A DNA stretch of 64,000 nucleotides. Origin: Loktanella sp. Its GTDB lineage: Bacteria > Pseudomonadota > Alphaproteobacteria > Rhodobacterales > Rhodobacteraceae. The notes under the pieces were generated by a model. The model was not told where the DNA came from. It made no database searches and saw only the letters and a program-made list of their open reading frames with translations. The stretch spans positions 185,966-249,965 of the forward strand of contig JAFPBO010000022.1 of NCBI GenBank assembly GCA_017390475.1. Direction: 5' to 3'. The translations under genes were made by a program, and so were the position numbers. Positions 38,678 through 48,256 of the stretch are shown piece after piece; within the stretch, counting starts at the first letter, position 1, and the number at the start of each line of letters is the position of its first letter.

Positions 38678-39448
38678 TCAGCCCATCAAGCCGCGTCTCA
38701 CCAGATTGATTCCGGCAATCACCAGCACCCAAAGCGTTACTTTGCGGAACCTGTCGGCATCGAACCGATCCCCCAGCTTGAACCCCAGCCACATGCCCAG
38801 CAGGCCGGGCACCACCAGTGCTGCCGAGAACGGCCAGGTCTGCGTGTTCAGCACACCCGATTGCAGATGACCCATAAACAGCATGACTGACCCAAGCCCA
38901 TAGATCACGCCCTGCACAGACATCTGCCGGTCACGCGGCGTGCCCACTGCCAGCAGATAGAGCACTGTGGGCGGACCCCAGGTTCCGGTCAGACCACCCA
39001 GAACGCCTGAGGCGACGCCCGCTACCCATTCCACCAGCCGCCGCAGATGGGGTGGGATCACGGGACGCCAGCCCGCGATCTGGATCAGGCACAGCACCAC
39101 CACCGGCACCCCCAGCACGACGAACAGCATATCGGTCGGGATCCGCCGCAAAAACTGGGCTGAGACAAGAATCATCACGCAGACAACCGCAATATAGCGC
39201 CAATGTTCGATCACTGCCTCGCGCGCCTGGCCCATGCCAGCACGGCCGACCTGCCAGATATTGCTGACTACAATGGGCAGGACAATACCCGCGATGATCA
39301 GTTCGGGCGCGATGGCGATTCCCATGCCCGACACCATGATCAGCGGCATGGCAAAGCCGACCGCGCCTTTCACGAAGCCACCCAGCAAGGTGACCAGACA
39401 GGCGAATGCAAATAATTCAGGCGAGATGACAGAAAATATATGTGACAT
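38678..39448 (-). CDS. sulfite exporter TauE/SafE (TSUP) family membrane protein
   Basis: The 256-residue protein has about eight hydrophobic helices in the two-half TSUP layout. The conserved glycine/proline signatures are 'LVTLLGGFVKGAVGFAMPL' in the first half and 'GVLGGLTGTWGPPTVLYLL' in the second. TSUP members export sulfite, sulfoacetate or other organosulfonates, but the substrate of this one is unknown. It is divergent from mcd and convergent with the DUF3859 gene. Confidence 0.92.
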   Translation of the reverse strand: MSHIFSVISPELFAFACLVTLLGGFVKGAVGFAMPLIMVSGMGIAIAPELIIAGIVLPIVVSNIWQVGRAGMGQAREAVIEHWRYIAVVCVMILVSAQFLRRIPTDMLFVVLGVPVVVLCLIQIAGWRPVIPPHLRRLVEWVAGVASGVLGGLTGTWGPPTVLYLLAVGTPRDRQMSVQGVIYGLGSVMLFMGHLQSGVLNTQTWPFSAALVVPGLLGMWLGFKLGDRFDADRFRKVTLWVLVIAGINLVRRGLMG

Positions 39449-39489
39449 GCCGTGTCTTAGGATGTTTCCTGACCCGCCGCATCACGAAT

Positions 39490-39518
39490 TTGCGTGCGAC
39501 ATTTTAATTCACTGTAGT
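39490..39518 (+). promoter_or_regulatory. candidate promoter of mcd
   Basis: TTGCGT (39490-39495) and TGTAGT (39513-39518) are 17 bp apart. An inverted repeat at 39504-39535 covers the spacer, the -10 box and the expected start point. Confidence 0.4.
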
Positions 39519-39535
39519 CACTAGTTGTGAATTAA
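39504..39535. promoter_or_regulatory. inverted repeat, candidate operator upstream of mcd
   Basis: TTAATTCAC (39504-39512) and GTGAATTAA (39527-39535) are exact reverse complements with a 14-base centre. The right arm ends 59 bases before the mcd ATG. The placement over a putative promoter suggests a repressor site. Confidence 0.55.
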
Positions 39536-39594
39536 TATTGCGCTGCGACTGCAAAGTGATTATCTCTGCAGCTGCATATCAACAGGAGATGACA

Positions 39595-41280
39595 ATGGCG
39601 CATGACGGACAGGACCTGCATCTGACACAGACCCCGATCCTTCCGGATCTGCTGGCGCTGACCAGCGCGGCCTTGCCTGCCGTGGACAAGGTCCTGACCC
39701 TGGCGAAAGATATCCTGCGCGAACAGGTCACTGACAATGGCCGCGTCAGCGCCCGGTTGATCGACAGACATCAGACCGCCGCGCATGGCCTCGCCTGGCT
39801 GGCCACCTATGCCCAGTCGCTGACCCAGATGCAGGGTTGGGCGGAACGACTGCAGGCAGATGGCAAATTCGGCGAAGTCGAACAGCTGATTCATCAGATC
39901 GCCTTTGGTGAATACCTCTGGCAGATCTATGGCGGCATCCCGATGAGTCAGAATGAAATCGCCCGCCCGCAGGATATCGGCCTGTCGCAGGATGATATGC
40001 GCGCCATGATGATCCCCGCTGTGATGACGCTGACCGAACGGGGCAACACGCAGGGTGCGCGGATGCGGCTGGTTGAATTGATGCAGGATCAATCCGCAAA
40101 TCTGACTGTCGGCGCTTCCGGTCTGGATGAGGAACTGGAAATGATCCGCGAACAATTCCGCCGCTTTTCACTGGAAAAGGTAGAGCCCTATGCGCATGAC
40201 TGGCACCTGAAGGATGAATTGATCCCGCTGTCGATTATCGATGAGATGGCTGAAATGGGTGTTTTCGGCTTGACGATACCCGAAGAATACGGCGGCTTTG
40301 GGCTGTCCAAAGCCTCTATGTGTGTGGTGTCAGAAGAATTGTCGCGCGGCTATATCGGTGTCGGCTCTCTGGCCACGCGCACAGAGATTGCCGCCGAATT
40401 GATCCTCTGTGGCGGCACCGAGGAACAGAAACAGCATTGGCTGCCCGGTCTCGCCTCTGCCGAAATTCTACCGACAGCGGTGTTTACCGAGCCCAATACA
40501 GGGTCCGACCTTGGGTCACTGCGCACCCGTGCGGTCAAAAAAGGCGATGATTGGGAAATCATCGGCAACAAGACATGGATCACCCATGCCACACGCACCC
40601 ATGTCATGACCCTGCTGGCGCGCACAGACCCCGCCACCACCGATTACAGCGGCCTGTCGATGTTTCTGGCCGAAAAGACGCCGGGGACCGAAGAGGACCC
40701 TTTCCCTACGCCCGGCATGACCGGCGGCGAGATCGAGGTTCTCGGCTATCGCGGTATGAAGGAATATGAACTCGCCTTCGACGGATTCATGGTCAAGGGC
40801 GACAATCTGCTAGGCGGCGAAACCGGCAAGGGTTTCAAACAGCTGATGCAGACCTTCGAATCCGCCCGGATTCAGACCGCCGCTCGCGCTGTGGGCGTGG
40901 CGCAATCGGCGCTGGATGTCGGCATGCAATACGCACAGGACCGCAAGCAATTCGGCGCTGCGCTGATTAATTTCCCACGTGTGTCAGGGAAACTCGCAAT
41001 GATGGCGGTGGAAATTACCGTGGCCCGCCAGCTGACCTATTTCAGCGCGCATGAAAAAGACAACGGTCGGCGGTGTGATTTGGAGGCGGGAATGGCCAAA
41101 TTGCTTGGCGCGCGTGTCGCATGGGCCTGCGCCGACAATGCGCTGCAAATCCACGGCGGCAATGGTTTCGCGCTGGAATACAAGATCAGCCGTATCCTGT
41201 GCGACGCGCGGATCCTGAACATCTTTGAAGGTGCAGCCGAAATTCAGGCACAGGTGATTGCGCGGCGTCTGCTGGGGTAG
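39595..41280 (+). CDS. mcd: (2S)-methylsuccinyl-CoA dehydrogenase
   Basis: This is an FAD acyl-CoA dehydrogenase of the ethylmalonyl-CoA pathway, oxidising methylsuccinyl-CoA to mesaconyl-CoA. The 561-residue protein has a long N-terminal extension of about 180 residues before the acyl-CoA dehydrogenase core; this extension and the 'SRGYIGVGSLATRTEIAAEL' stretch are characteristic of Mcd. The core contains 'TEPNTGSDLGSLRTRAVK', 'GYRGMKEYELAFDGFMV', and the C-terminal 'QIHGGNGFALEYKISRI'. ATG 39595 has AGGAG 6 bases upstream. Electrons would go to EtfAB. Confidence 0.9.
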   Translation: MAHDGQDLHLTQTPILPDLLALTSAALPAVDKVLTLAKDILREQVTDNGRVSARLIDRHQTAAHGLAWLATYAQSLTQMQGWAERLQADGKFGEVEQLIHQIAFGEYLWQIYGGIPMSQNEIARPQDIGLSQDDMRAMMIPAVMTLTERGNTQGARMRLVELMQDQSANLTVGASGLDEELEMIREQFRRFSLEKVEPYAHDWHLKDELIPLSIIDEMAEMGVFGLTIPEEYGGFGLSKASMCVVSEELSRGYIGVGSLATRTEIAAELILCGGTEEQKQHWLPGLASAEILPTAVFTEPNTGSDLGSLRTRAVKKGDDWEIIGNKTWITHATRTHVMTLLARTDPATTDYSGLSMFLAEKTPGTEEDPFPTPGMTGGEIEVLGYRGMKEYELAFDGFMVKGDNLLGGETGKGFKQLMQTFESARIQTAARAVGVAQSALDVGMQYAQDRKQFGAALINFPRVSGKLAMMAVEITVARQLTYFSAHEKDNGRRCDLEAGMAKLLGARVAWACADNALQIHGGNGFALEYKISRILCDARILNIFEGAAEIQAQVIARRLLG

Positions 41281-41334
41281 CTTGTCTGCGGGTTGCTGCC
41301 TTGGTAGTGACCCCCAACCACAAAGGAACCCGCC

Positions 41335-42345
41335 ATGCCAAAGATTGTCCTGCTGACGGGTGCCTCCGGCTATATCGCCAAACATATCGCGCTGCAGTTG
41401 TTGCAGGCAGGCTATCACGTGCGTGGCACAATCAGGGATATGACGCGTGCCGATGATATCTGCGCCGCACTCGCCCCGCATCTCGATACTAGGCTGGATT
41501 TTGTGCAGGTCGATCTGACCCGCGATGATGGCTGGGCGGCGGCGCTGACGGGCGTTGATGTTCTGGTCCACACGGCATCGCCCTTTCCGATTACCCAGCC
41601 CGACAATGCCGATGATCTGATCCGCCCCGCCGTTGATGGCACGTTGCGCGCCTTGCGTGCGGCGCAGGCGGCGGGTGTTGCGCGGGTGATCCTCACCTCA
41701 TCTACAGCGGCAATCAACGGATCGGCTTTGCCGCCCGGAGATGTGGCCTTTGACGAAACCAACTGGACAGATCCCGACGACCCGGCGATCAGCGCTTATA
41801 CAAGGTCCAAAACACTTGCCGAAAAAGCCGCTTGGGATTTCGTGACCAAAGAAGCACCCGATATGCAGTTGACCGTGATCAACCCCGGCTTTGTCGTCGG
41901 CGCGCCGCTGGATGCGCGTTATGGCAGTTCTGTCGGGGTGATAGCCCGCATCCTGCAGCGCAAAGACCCGATGCTGCCCAATGTCGGCTTTGCTGCGGTG
42001 GATGTAGTGGATGTTGCGGAATTGCATGTGGCAGTGATCGACCAGCCCGCCACCCATGGCCAGCGGATCATGGCGGTAGACCGGTTCATCTGGTTCACCG
42101 AAATCGCCCAGGCGATCAAAGCTGCCTATCCCAGCAGCCGCATCGTGACCCGCGTAGCACCCGATTTCGTTGTGCGTTTGCTGGCGCGTTTTGACCCCGC
42201 GATCCGTAGCATTGTACCATCGCTGGGGCGGCAGGACCGGATCGACAACAGCCGTGCTATGGCAACGCTCGGGCGTGGGATGCGTCAGATCAATAAATCG
42301 GTAGTGGCGACAGCGGCTTATCTGATCGACCATAAACTGGTCTAA
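41335..42345 (+). CDS. extended SDR: NAD(P)-dependent reductase / epimerase-like
   Basis: The 336-residue protein begins '[26 protein letters not shown]', a Rossmann motif of extended SDRs of the dihydroflavonol reductase/aldehyde reductase type. The '[10 protein letters not shown]' and '[13 protein letters not shown]' stretches supply the Ser, and '[15 protein letters not shown]' the Tyr-x3-Lys. The substrate is unknown. The last 4 bases overlap the end of the convergent recO gene. Confidence 0.85.
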   Translation: MPKIVLLTGASGYIAKHIALQLLQAGYHVRGTIRDMTRADDICAALAPHLDTRLDFVQVDLTRDDGWAAALTGVDVLVHTASPFPITQPDNADDLIRPAVDGTLRALRAAQAAGVARVILTSSTAAINGSALPPGDVAFDETNWTDPDDPAISAYTRSKTLAEKAAWDFVTKEAPDMQLTVINPGFVVGAPLDARYGSSVGVIARILQRKDPMLPNVGFAAVDVVDVAELHVAVIDQPATHGQRIMAVDRFIWFTEIAQAIKAAYPSSRIVTRVAPDFVVRLLARFDPAIRSIVPSLGRQDRIDNSRAMATLGRGMRQINKSVVATAAYLIDHKLV

Positions 42346-43073
42346 GCGTCCAGCCGCAGGATCGCATCAATCAGCCGCGCCCGCGCTGCCGGCATCGGCC
42401 TGTCACCCAGCCCGCGGATCAGACGGTTTTCAATGAAAAAACCCGTTGTCCCCAAGGCCTTGGCAATCTCCACACCCGAGGCATCGCCCTTGCCCGCCAG
42501 CACCGGTGGCAGGGGTAGCAAACGATCAGCCCAGACCCCCGCCGCATCACGGCTGACCGCGCGGCCCGATTTGGGTGACACGAATGCAAGATCCTCATTC
42601 ACCCCACTTGCTGCACAGGCCGACAGGTCCATCCCGAACCCCATTTCCTCCAACAAGGCCTGTTCCCAGCGCAGATAGGCCAAGGGCCAGACATCCGGCT
42701 GCCCCAGCAAATCCAACAAGGCGACGGTGCGCTGATACAACGGCAGATGCGCCTCGCGTTCCGGCAGGACCATCACCAACAGCGCGCAGACCGCATTCAG
42801 CCCCGCCAGTGACAGCCGGTCCCCCATTGCGGCGGCAGAGCGCGACCGCAGCGGTTCAATTGTGAATGATCCCAGATGATCATCCAGCCGCGCTGACCAG
42901 CTGACCGTGACCTGTGCGCCGGGCTGCAATACAGGCGCGATCTTGCGGCTGGTCCCGCCGCGCACGACGCCCGCGTGGCGGCCGTGCATGGGGCTGAAAA
43001 CTTCGATAATCGCCGAGGTTTCACCAAAGGCGCGCACCGACAGCAAAGCCGCCTCATCGCGCCAGGTGATCAT
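42342..43073 (-). CDS. recO: DNA repair protein RecO
   Basis: RecO loads RecA in the RecFOR pathway. The 243-residue protein has the N-terminal OB-fold '[24 protein letters not shown]' and '[13 protein letters not shown]', then a helical zinc-finger-like C-terminal region starting at '[20 protein letters not shown]'. It is the last gene of the era-recO arrangement and overlaps the convergent SDR gene by 4 bases. Confidence 0.93.
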   Translation of the reverse strand: MITWRDEAALLSVRAFGETSAIIEVFSPMHGRHAGVVRGGTSRKIAPVLQPGAQVTVSWSARLDDHLGSFTIEPLRSRSAAAMGDRLSLAGLNAVCALLVMVLPEREAHLPLYQRTVALLDLLGQPDVWPLAYLRWEQALLEEMGFGMDLSACAASGVNEDLAFVSPKSGRAVSRDAAGVWADRLLPLPPVLAGKGDASGVEIAKALGTTGFFIENRLIRGLGDRPMPAARARLIDAILRLDA

Positions 43074-43091
43074 CTTGCCCCCCGGCTTCTT

Positions 43092-43120
43092 ATTTCCAAA
43101 AATACTCCCGCCGGAGGCAT
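43092..43120 (-). repeat. dispersed GCCTCCGGCGGG element, copy 4 (minus strand)
   Basis: On the minus strand the sequence GATGCCTCCGGCGGGAGTATTTTTGGA begins 5 bases after the DUF1491 stop. It lies in the gap before recO and carries the core hairpin followed by a longer T-run (TATTTTT) than the other copies. Confidence 0.85.
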
Positions 43121-43125
43121 CAAAG

Positions 43126-43452
43126 TCATTTCAACCCGTCTTCATCCAAAAGATGTCGCCCCTGCCGGTCCTCGACCTCGATCACCCAGAGATCAGGATC
43201 AAAGCCGCTTTGGCGCCGGATCGACTGATCAACCTCTGGTTCATCGCCTTCGGCCAGTACGACCCATTGGCGTTCCCCGGTCGTCAGATCAAAACTGCGC
43301 TGATAACAGCAGGCCCGACCGTCCAGCGTGTTGAGTTTGACCATCACAGCGCCAGCTGTTGCATCCCCGCGGCTTACGACAAACGCCGGTATCGCCGCCA
43401 GACGCAGCCGGGTCAGATAGGCCGACACCCAGATGTCGGCGGTCAATCTCAT
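43126..43452 (-). CDS. DUF1491 family protein
   Basis: The 108-residue protein matches DUF1491: it starts '[19 protein letters not shown]' and has '[17 protein letters not shown]' and '[18 protein letters not shown]'. Its role is unknown. It overlaps the end of era by 4 bases and is followed by a GCCTCCGGCGGG element and then recO. Confidence 0.88.
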   Translation of the reverse strand: MRLTADIWVSAYLTRLRLAAIPAFVVSRGDATAGAVMVKLNTLDGRACCYQRSFDLTTGERQWVVLAEGDEPEVDQSIRRQSGFDPDLWVIEVEDRQGRHLLDEDGLK

Positions 43453-44366
43453 GTGTTGCCGTCTTTGAAGTCCAGCCCCATTTCGGAATAGCGCTCTTTT
43501 TCTTCCAGCCAGTTGGGTCGTACCTTAACCTGCAGGAACAGATGTACCGGACGGCCCAAAAACTCGGTGATCTCTGCCCGCGCTGCCTGACTGACAGCTT
43601 TGATCGTCTCGCCACCCTTGCCCAGAACGATGCCCTTGTGACCATCACGCGCGACATAGATCAACTGATCAATCCGGGCCGATCCATCAGGCCGCTCTTC
43701 CCAGTTTTCGGTCTCGACCGTCAGTTCATAGGGCAATTCCTGATGCAACCGCAAAGTCAGCTTTTCACGGGTCATCTCGGCCGCGATCATCCGCATCGGC
43801 AGATCGGCGATCTGGTCTTCGGGATAAAGCCAAGGCCCTTCCGGCACCTGTTCCACCAGCCACGCACGTAAAGCATCGCAGCCGTGGCCACGTTCAGCAG
43901 AGATCATAAACGTCTCTGCAAAAGGAAACGCCTCATTCATATCGCGGGTCAGGGCGAGCAGACCTTCGGATTTCACCTTGTCGATCTTGTTGATCGCCAG
44001 TGCCACTTTGGTCTTGCCGGTGCGGTCGGCCAGATTGGCGAGGATCGCCTTGACCCCTTCGCTCATCCCGCGATGCGCCTCGATCATCAGCACGACGACA
44101 TCGGCGTCGGCAGCGCCGCCCCAGGCGGCGGCGACCATTGCGCGGTCCAGCCTGCGGCGGGGTTTGAACAGGCCGGGTGTGTCGATAAAGATCAGCTGCG
44201 CCTGCCCGTCCATCGCGACACCGCGAATACGCGCGCGGGTAGTCTGCACCTTATGGGTGACGATGGACACCTTGGCACCCACCATCCGGTTCAGCAGGGT
44301 CGACTTGCCAGCATTCGGTTCCCCGATCAGGGCGACAAAGCCTGCTTTGGTCGGTGCGTCACTCAT
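43449..44366 (-). CDS. era: GTPase Era
   Basis: Era binds 16S rRNA and is needed for 30S maturation. The 305-residue protein has G1 '[19 protein letters not shown]', G3 'FIDTPGLF' and G4 'INKIDKVK', followed by a KH domain whose GxxG loop is in '[14 protein letters not shown]'. It starts within the last 4 bases of rnc, the common rnc-era pairing. Confidence 0.96.
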   Translation of the reverse strand: MSDAPTKAGFVALIGEPNAGKSTLLNRMVGAKVSIVTHKVQTTRARIRGVAMDGQAQLIFIDTPGLFKPRRRLDRAMVAAAWGGAADADVVVLMIEAHRGMSEGVKAILANLADRTGKTKVALAINKIDKVKSEGLLALTRDMNEAFPFAETFMISAERGHGCDALRAWLVEQVPEGPWLYPEDQIADLPMRMIAAEMTREKLTLRLHQELPYELTVETENWEERPDGSARIDQLIYVARDGHKGIVLGKGGETIKAVSQAARAEITEFLGRPVHLFLQVKVRPNWLEEKERYSEMGLDFKDGNT

Positions 44367-45043
44367 GGGTCAACTTTCTTCAAAAGGGCGGCGGCGGCGG
44401 TTTGTTCCGCCTGGCGTTTTGACCCTGCGGTCGCTGTCTCTGTCTGGCCGGATGCAAGTGTCACCGCAATGGTAAACGCAGGCTGGTGGTCCGGTCCAGT
44501 GCGCGCGACTTCGATATAGCTTGGCGGTTCTTCACCACGGGCCTGCGCCCATTCCTGCAAGGCGGTCTTGGCGTCGCGGGCATCATCGGCCACGTCAGTG
44601 ATCCGCGCGCCCCAAAGCGTCAACACCACCTCGCGGGCGGCGCCAAAACCACCATCCTGATAGACAGCGGCAATCACTGCCTCCATCGCATCGGCGAGCA
44701 AGGCTTCTTTGCGACGACCACCGGATTTCATTTCTGACCGGCCCAGTTTGATCACTGACCCCAGATCGATCTGGCGCGCCACGTCGGCGCAGGTTTCACG
44801 GCGCACCAGCGCGTTGTAGCGCGGGGCTAGCAGGCCTTCGGGCGCGGATGGATCAGCTTTCAACAACGCCTCGGCCATGACCAGACCCAGCACGCGGTCG
44901 CCGAGAAATTCCAGGCGCTGGTTGTCATCGCGATGTGGGCTGACCATCGATGAATGGGTCACCGACCGCACGAGCAGTTCGGGCTTTGCAAAATCATAGC
45001 CCAGACGCGTTGAAAACGCCGCAAGATCCGCGGACAGCTTCAC
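44363..45043 (-). CDS. rnc: ribonuclease III
   Basis: RNase III cuts double-stranded RNA, including rRNA precursors. The 226-residue protein has the catalytic signature '[20 protein letters not shown]' and the second acidic site '[17 protein letters not shown]', with a C-terminal dsRNA-binding domain. I start it at GTG 45043 ([10 protein letters not shown]), which overlaps the lepB stop by 4 bases; the longer form at 45076 has an improbable leader. Confidence 0.95.
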   Translation of the reverse strand: MKLSADLAAFSTRLGYDFAKPELLVRSVTHSSMVSPHRDDNQRLEFLGDRVLGLVMAEALLKADPSAPEGLLAPRYNALVRRETCADVARQIDLGSVIKLGRSEMKSGGRRKEALLADAMEAVIAAVYQDGGFGAAREVVLTLWGARITDVADDARDAKTALQEWAQARGEEPPSYIEVARTGPDHQPAFTIAVTLASGQTETATAGSKRQAEQTAAAALLKKVDP

Positions 45044-45876
45044 TCCAGTGCCTTGAAGAAACGGTCGCTGCGCCATGTCCAGAACGCCAACATCGACCGG
45101 CCTGCAGATGAGAACAGGACGCGGTCCGCACGACCGACGATATGTTTTCGCTCTACAAAGCCCACGCCGCCCAAGGATTGCGGCACCCGGCTGTCGATGG
45201 AATTATCGCGGTTGTCGCCCATGAAGAAAAACTGTCCTTCTGGCACGGAATACACGCCAGTATTGTCACTGGCCCGTGGGCCGACATCAAGAATGGAGTG
45301 GCTGGTTCCACCAGGCAGCGTTTCGATCTGACGGACTTTTTCGCAGTCCGCGCCCATTCCGACCGGCGCATTGGCACACATCGGGCGGCCACCCAGCGGG
45401 CCTTGCGGTTCCATGACCTCGGTAAAGATGCCGCCATCTTCCAGCCCGACGGCTGTGCCGTTGATATGCAATACGCCGTCAATCATCTGCACCCGGTCAC
45501 CCGGTTCACCGATCAGGCGTTTGATGTAATCCTGCCCGGTCACCGGATGGCGGAACACGACGATATCTCCCCGCGCCGGATCGGACCCGAACAAGCGGTC
45601 ATCGCGGTCTTCGGCAAAGCCGCAGAAATCATCCGCGCCGATATCCAGCCCCACTGCAGGCACCCTGATCGACGGGCAAGAGGCGTAGGAATAGCCGTAG
45701 GCCATCTTGTTTACGAACAGGAAATCCCCGATCAGCAACGTGTCTTTCATTGACCCGGACGGGATCCAGAACGGCTGAAAGAACAGGGTGCGAAACACGC
45801 CCGCAATAAGCAGCGCCCAAAAGATCGTCTTGATCGTTTCCTTCACGCTGCCGATAAAGCCTGTTTTTTCGGCCAT
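45040..45876 (-). CDS. lepB: signal peptidase I
   Basis: LepB cleaves signal peptides at the outer face of the inner membrane. The 278-residue protein has one TM segment (about residues 15-33). The nucleophile is Ser42 in '[12 protein letters not shown]', the catalytic lysine is Lys119 in '[14 protein letters not shown]', and the '[15 protein letters not shown]' box closes the active site. It overlaps rnc by 4 bases. Confidence 0.96.
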   Translation of the reverse strand: MAEKTGFIGSVKETIKTIFWALLIAGVFRTLFFQPFWIPSGSMKDTLLIGDFLFVNKMAYGYSYASCPSIRVPAVGLDIGADDFCGFAEDRDDRLFGSDPARGDIVVFRHPVTGQDYIKRLIGEPGDRVQMIDGVLHINGTAVGLEDGGIFTEVMEPQGPLGGRPMCANAPVGMGADCEKVRQIETLPGGTSHSILDVGPRASDNTGVYSVPEGQFFFMGDNRDNSIDSRVPQSLGGVGFVERKHIVGRADRVLFSSAGRSMLAFWTWRSDRFFKALE

Positions 45877-45927
45877 TTTCCGTTCCTTTATGGGTTTGAC
45901 GCTACATGATCGCGTGCGCCTGTGGTG

Positions 45928-46329
45928 TCAAGCGATGGGCCGCGCCTCGATCACCACAAAGGCTTGTGCCCAAGGGTGATCATCGGTCAGCGTGACGTGG
46001 ATGATGGCCTCATGCCCCGGCGGGGTCATCTGGTCGAGCCGGTCCTTGGCCCAGCCGGTTACCGCCATCACCGGCTGACCGGTGGGCAGGTTGAACACGG
46101 CCATGTCTTTCCATGCGATCCCCATGCGCAACCCGGTGCCCAGCGCCTTGGAGCAGGCCTCTTTCGCGGCCCAGCGTTTGGCATAGGTGCCGGGTGTGTC
46201 ATGGCGTGCCTCGGCCTTGGCCTGTTCGATGTCGGTGAACACACGGTTGCGGAAACGATCGCCGAACCGATCAAGCGTCCCGGCGATCCTTTCGATATTG
46301 GCAAGATCGGTCCCGATGCCAAGGATCAT
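45928..46329 (-). CDS. acpS: holo-[acyl-carrier-protein] synthase
   Basis: AcpS attaches phosphopantetheine to acyl carrier protein. The 133-residue protein starts '[15 protein letters not shown]' and has the Mg-binding and catalytic segment '[18 protein letters not shown]'. It overlaps the deaminase gene by 4 bases and lies upstream of lepB, as in many alphaproteobacteria. Confidence 0.95.
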   Translation of the reverse strand: MILGIGTDLANIERIAGTLDRFGDRFRNRVFTDIEQAKAEARHDTPGTYAKRWAAKEACSKALGTGLRMGIAWKDMAVFNLPTGQPVMAVTGWAKDRLDQMTPPGHEAIIHVTLTDDHPWAQAFVVIEARPIA

Positions 46330-46808
46330 CCCGCTACCCCTGGCGCATAGATATGGGCAACGCGATCTTCATCCAGCCCGCCGTGCCAGTCAAAGGCACC
46401 GTCGCAGGCGGCATGAAAATCGGGCAAGGTCAGCGCCGGAAACCGAAAAAAGGCGGAATCGGTATTGGCCTGCTGCGCGGCAAAGATCACCCGGTCGATC
46501 CCGGCCCAGCGCATCGCGGACAAGCACATCTCGCACGGCTGACAAGAGGCGATCAGCGTCGCGCCGGCCAGATTACGCTGGCCGATACTGGTGGCGGCTT
46601 TCGCCATGGCCACAACTTCAGCATGGCGACTGACATCATTGATATCACCGACCTCGTTACGTGCCTCTGCCACCACCTGTCCTTGCCAGACAATGGCGGC
46701 GGTAAAGACAATATCCTTGCCCTGCATATGCAAATTGCAGGCGTGATCAGTCACCTTGCGCATGGCGGTAACTTCGGCGCTGGTCGGGATCACCTTGCCT
46801 TGGGTCAT
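46326..46808 (-). CDS. nucleoside/nucleotide deaminase (CDA fold)
   Basis: The 160-residue protein has the cytidine-deaminase-fold zinc site: '[10 protein letters not shown]' (His-Ala-Glu) and '[13 protein letters not shown]' (PCxxC). The '[19 protein letters not shown]' stretch and the downstream helix resemble guanine- or tRNA-adenosine-type deaminases. The substrate is not clear. It lies between pdxJ and acpS with 4-base overlaps at both ends. The ORF extends upstream without a start; ATG 46808 is the only plausible one. Confidence 0.88.
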   Translation of the reverse strand: MTQGKVIPTSAEVTAMRKVTDHACNLHMQGKDIVFTAAIVWQGQVVAEARNEVGDINDVSRHAEVVAMAKAATSIGQRNLAGATLIASCQPCEMCLSAMRWAGIDRVIFAAQQANTDSAFFRFPALTLPDFHAACDGAFDWHGGLDEDRVAHIYAPGVAG

Positions 46809-47551
46809 GCGCGCGCGGCATCCATCAGGCGGCGCATTTCGGTGATCGCGGGGCCAAGGCCCAGGAATACCGATTCCCCGATCAGGAAATGACCGATGTT
46901 CAGCTCTGCGACCTGGGGCAGGGCAGCAATCGGAGTAACACATTCATAGGTCAACCCGTGGCCCACATGCACTTCCAGCCCCAGATCAGTGGCAAAGGCG
47001 GTCATTTCGGTGATCTTGCGCAATTCCTCGTCGCGGGTGGCCCAGTCGCCATCGGCCCAGGCATCGGCATAGGCACCGGAATGCAATTCGATCACCGGTG
47101 CGCCGATGCGGTGGGCGGCCCTGATCTGCGCCTCATCCGCAGCGATAAACAGCGATACGCGCGATCCGGTGTCGCGCAGGGGCGCGATATAAGCGGCCAG
47201 CGCATTGTCATTGCCTGCGACATCAAGCCCGCCTTCGGTCGTGCGTTCTTCACGCTTTTCCGGGACCAGACAGACCGCATGCGGTTTATGGCGCAGTGCG
47301 AGTGACTGCATTTCCGTCGTCGCCGCCATTTCGAAATTCAGCGGCACGGTCAGCGCGTCCATCAACCTGTCGATATCGGCATCAATAATATGCCTGCGAT
47401 CTTCGCGCAGATGGGCAGTGATGCCATCAGCCCCGGCATCCTGCGCCAGCAGAGCGGCACGCACCGGGTCCGGCACAGCCCCGCCGCGCGCGTTGCGGAT
47501 TGTCGCGACATGGTCGATATTCACGCCCAGACGCAGCTTGGTCTTGGTCAT
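46805..47551 (-). CDS. pdxJ: pyridoxine 5'-phosphate synthase
   Basis: PdxJ condenses 1-deoxyxylulose 5-phosphate with amino-acetone phosphate to pyridoxine phosphate. The 248-residue TIM barrel starts '[20 protein letters not shown]' and shows '[16 protein letters not shown]' and '[16 protein letters not shown]', both typical. I use ATG 47551; the preceding ATG 47554 sits too near the AGGGA. The gene lies next to the deaminase gene, with a 4-base overlap. Confidence 0.95.
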   Translation of the reverse strand: MTKTKLRLGVNIDHVATIRNARGGAVPDPVRAALLAQDAGADGITAHLREDRRHIIDADIDRLMDALTVPLNFEMAATTEMQSLALRHKPHAVCLVPEKREERTTEGGLDVAGNDNALAAYIAPLRDTGSRVSLFIAADEAQIRAAHRIGAPVIELHSGAYADAWADGDWATRDEELRKITEMTAFATDLGLEVHVGHGLTYECVTPIAALPQVAELNIGHFLIGESVFLGLGPAITEMRRLMDAARA

Positions 47552-47574
47552 CATTGTTCCCTTTTTGACACCAT

Positions 47575-48234
47575 TCATTTGTCCGGTTTCACCTTCAACT
47601 GGTCCAGCTTGGCCTGCAACAGTTTGCGCCGCCGTTTCTGGTAAGCAGCGATAATCGGCATGAAGAGGTAATAACACACCGCAGCGCTAACGACCCCCGG
47701 GGCCAAACCGCCGATCAGATAGGGCAGAAACACCTCGTGATAGAATGCGGTCAGACCGGTCCAATCGGCGGTTTCAGGCGTGAAGGTCGCCCAGAAATTA
47801 TGCCCGATATCGTAAAAGGCATTCTGAAACTGGCAGCCAAGGGTGCAGTAATCTTCGCTGACATTGCGGCCGAAACCAAACAGGGCTGCGTTGAACGGTC
47901 GCCCCAAAATCCAGTAGCCGCTGCCCAAAGCGGCCACACCGATTGGCACATAGGTCAGCGGATTGCCAAAAAAGGTACCCAGGATCGCAGCCAGCATATT
48001 GCCACGCATCAGCCGTGCCAGCAGTATGGCGATAACGAAATGAAGCCCGTAAAAGGGTGTGAACGACGTAAATACACCCGCAGCTATGCCCCGGGATATC
48101 TTTTCCGGTGTATCCGGCAACCGCCGCAAGCGGTGTTTGACATAGCCGAATGCCCGCCCCCAGCCACCACGCGGGTATAGAAAATCCAGCACGATCTTCC
48201 AGATCGGCCGCCTATCCCTGCGTTTGAAAACCAC
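47575..48234 (-). CDS. DUF2062 domain-containing membrane protein
   Basis: The 219-residue protein has DUF2062 features: '[30 protein letters not shown]', '[22 protein letters not shown]', and a second hydrophobic stretch '[21 protein letters not shown]'. This adds up to three or four TM helices. The function is unknown. It sits between rsh and pdxJ. Confidence 0.9.
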   Translation of the reverse strand: MVFKRRDRRPIWKIVLDFLYPRGGWGRAFGYVKHRLRRLPDTPEKISRGIAAGVFTSFTPFYGLHFVIAILLARLMRGNMLAAILGTFFGNPLTYVPIGVAALGSGYWILGRPFNAALFGFGRNVSEDYCTLGCQFQNAFYDIGHNFWATFTPETADWTGLTAFYHEVFLPYLIGGLAPGVVSAAVCYYLFMPIIAAYQKRRRKLLQAKLDQLKVKPDK

Positions 48235-48256
48235 GATACTTTACCCTTCTGGCCTT

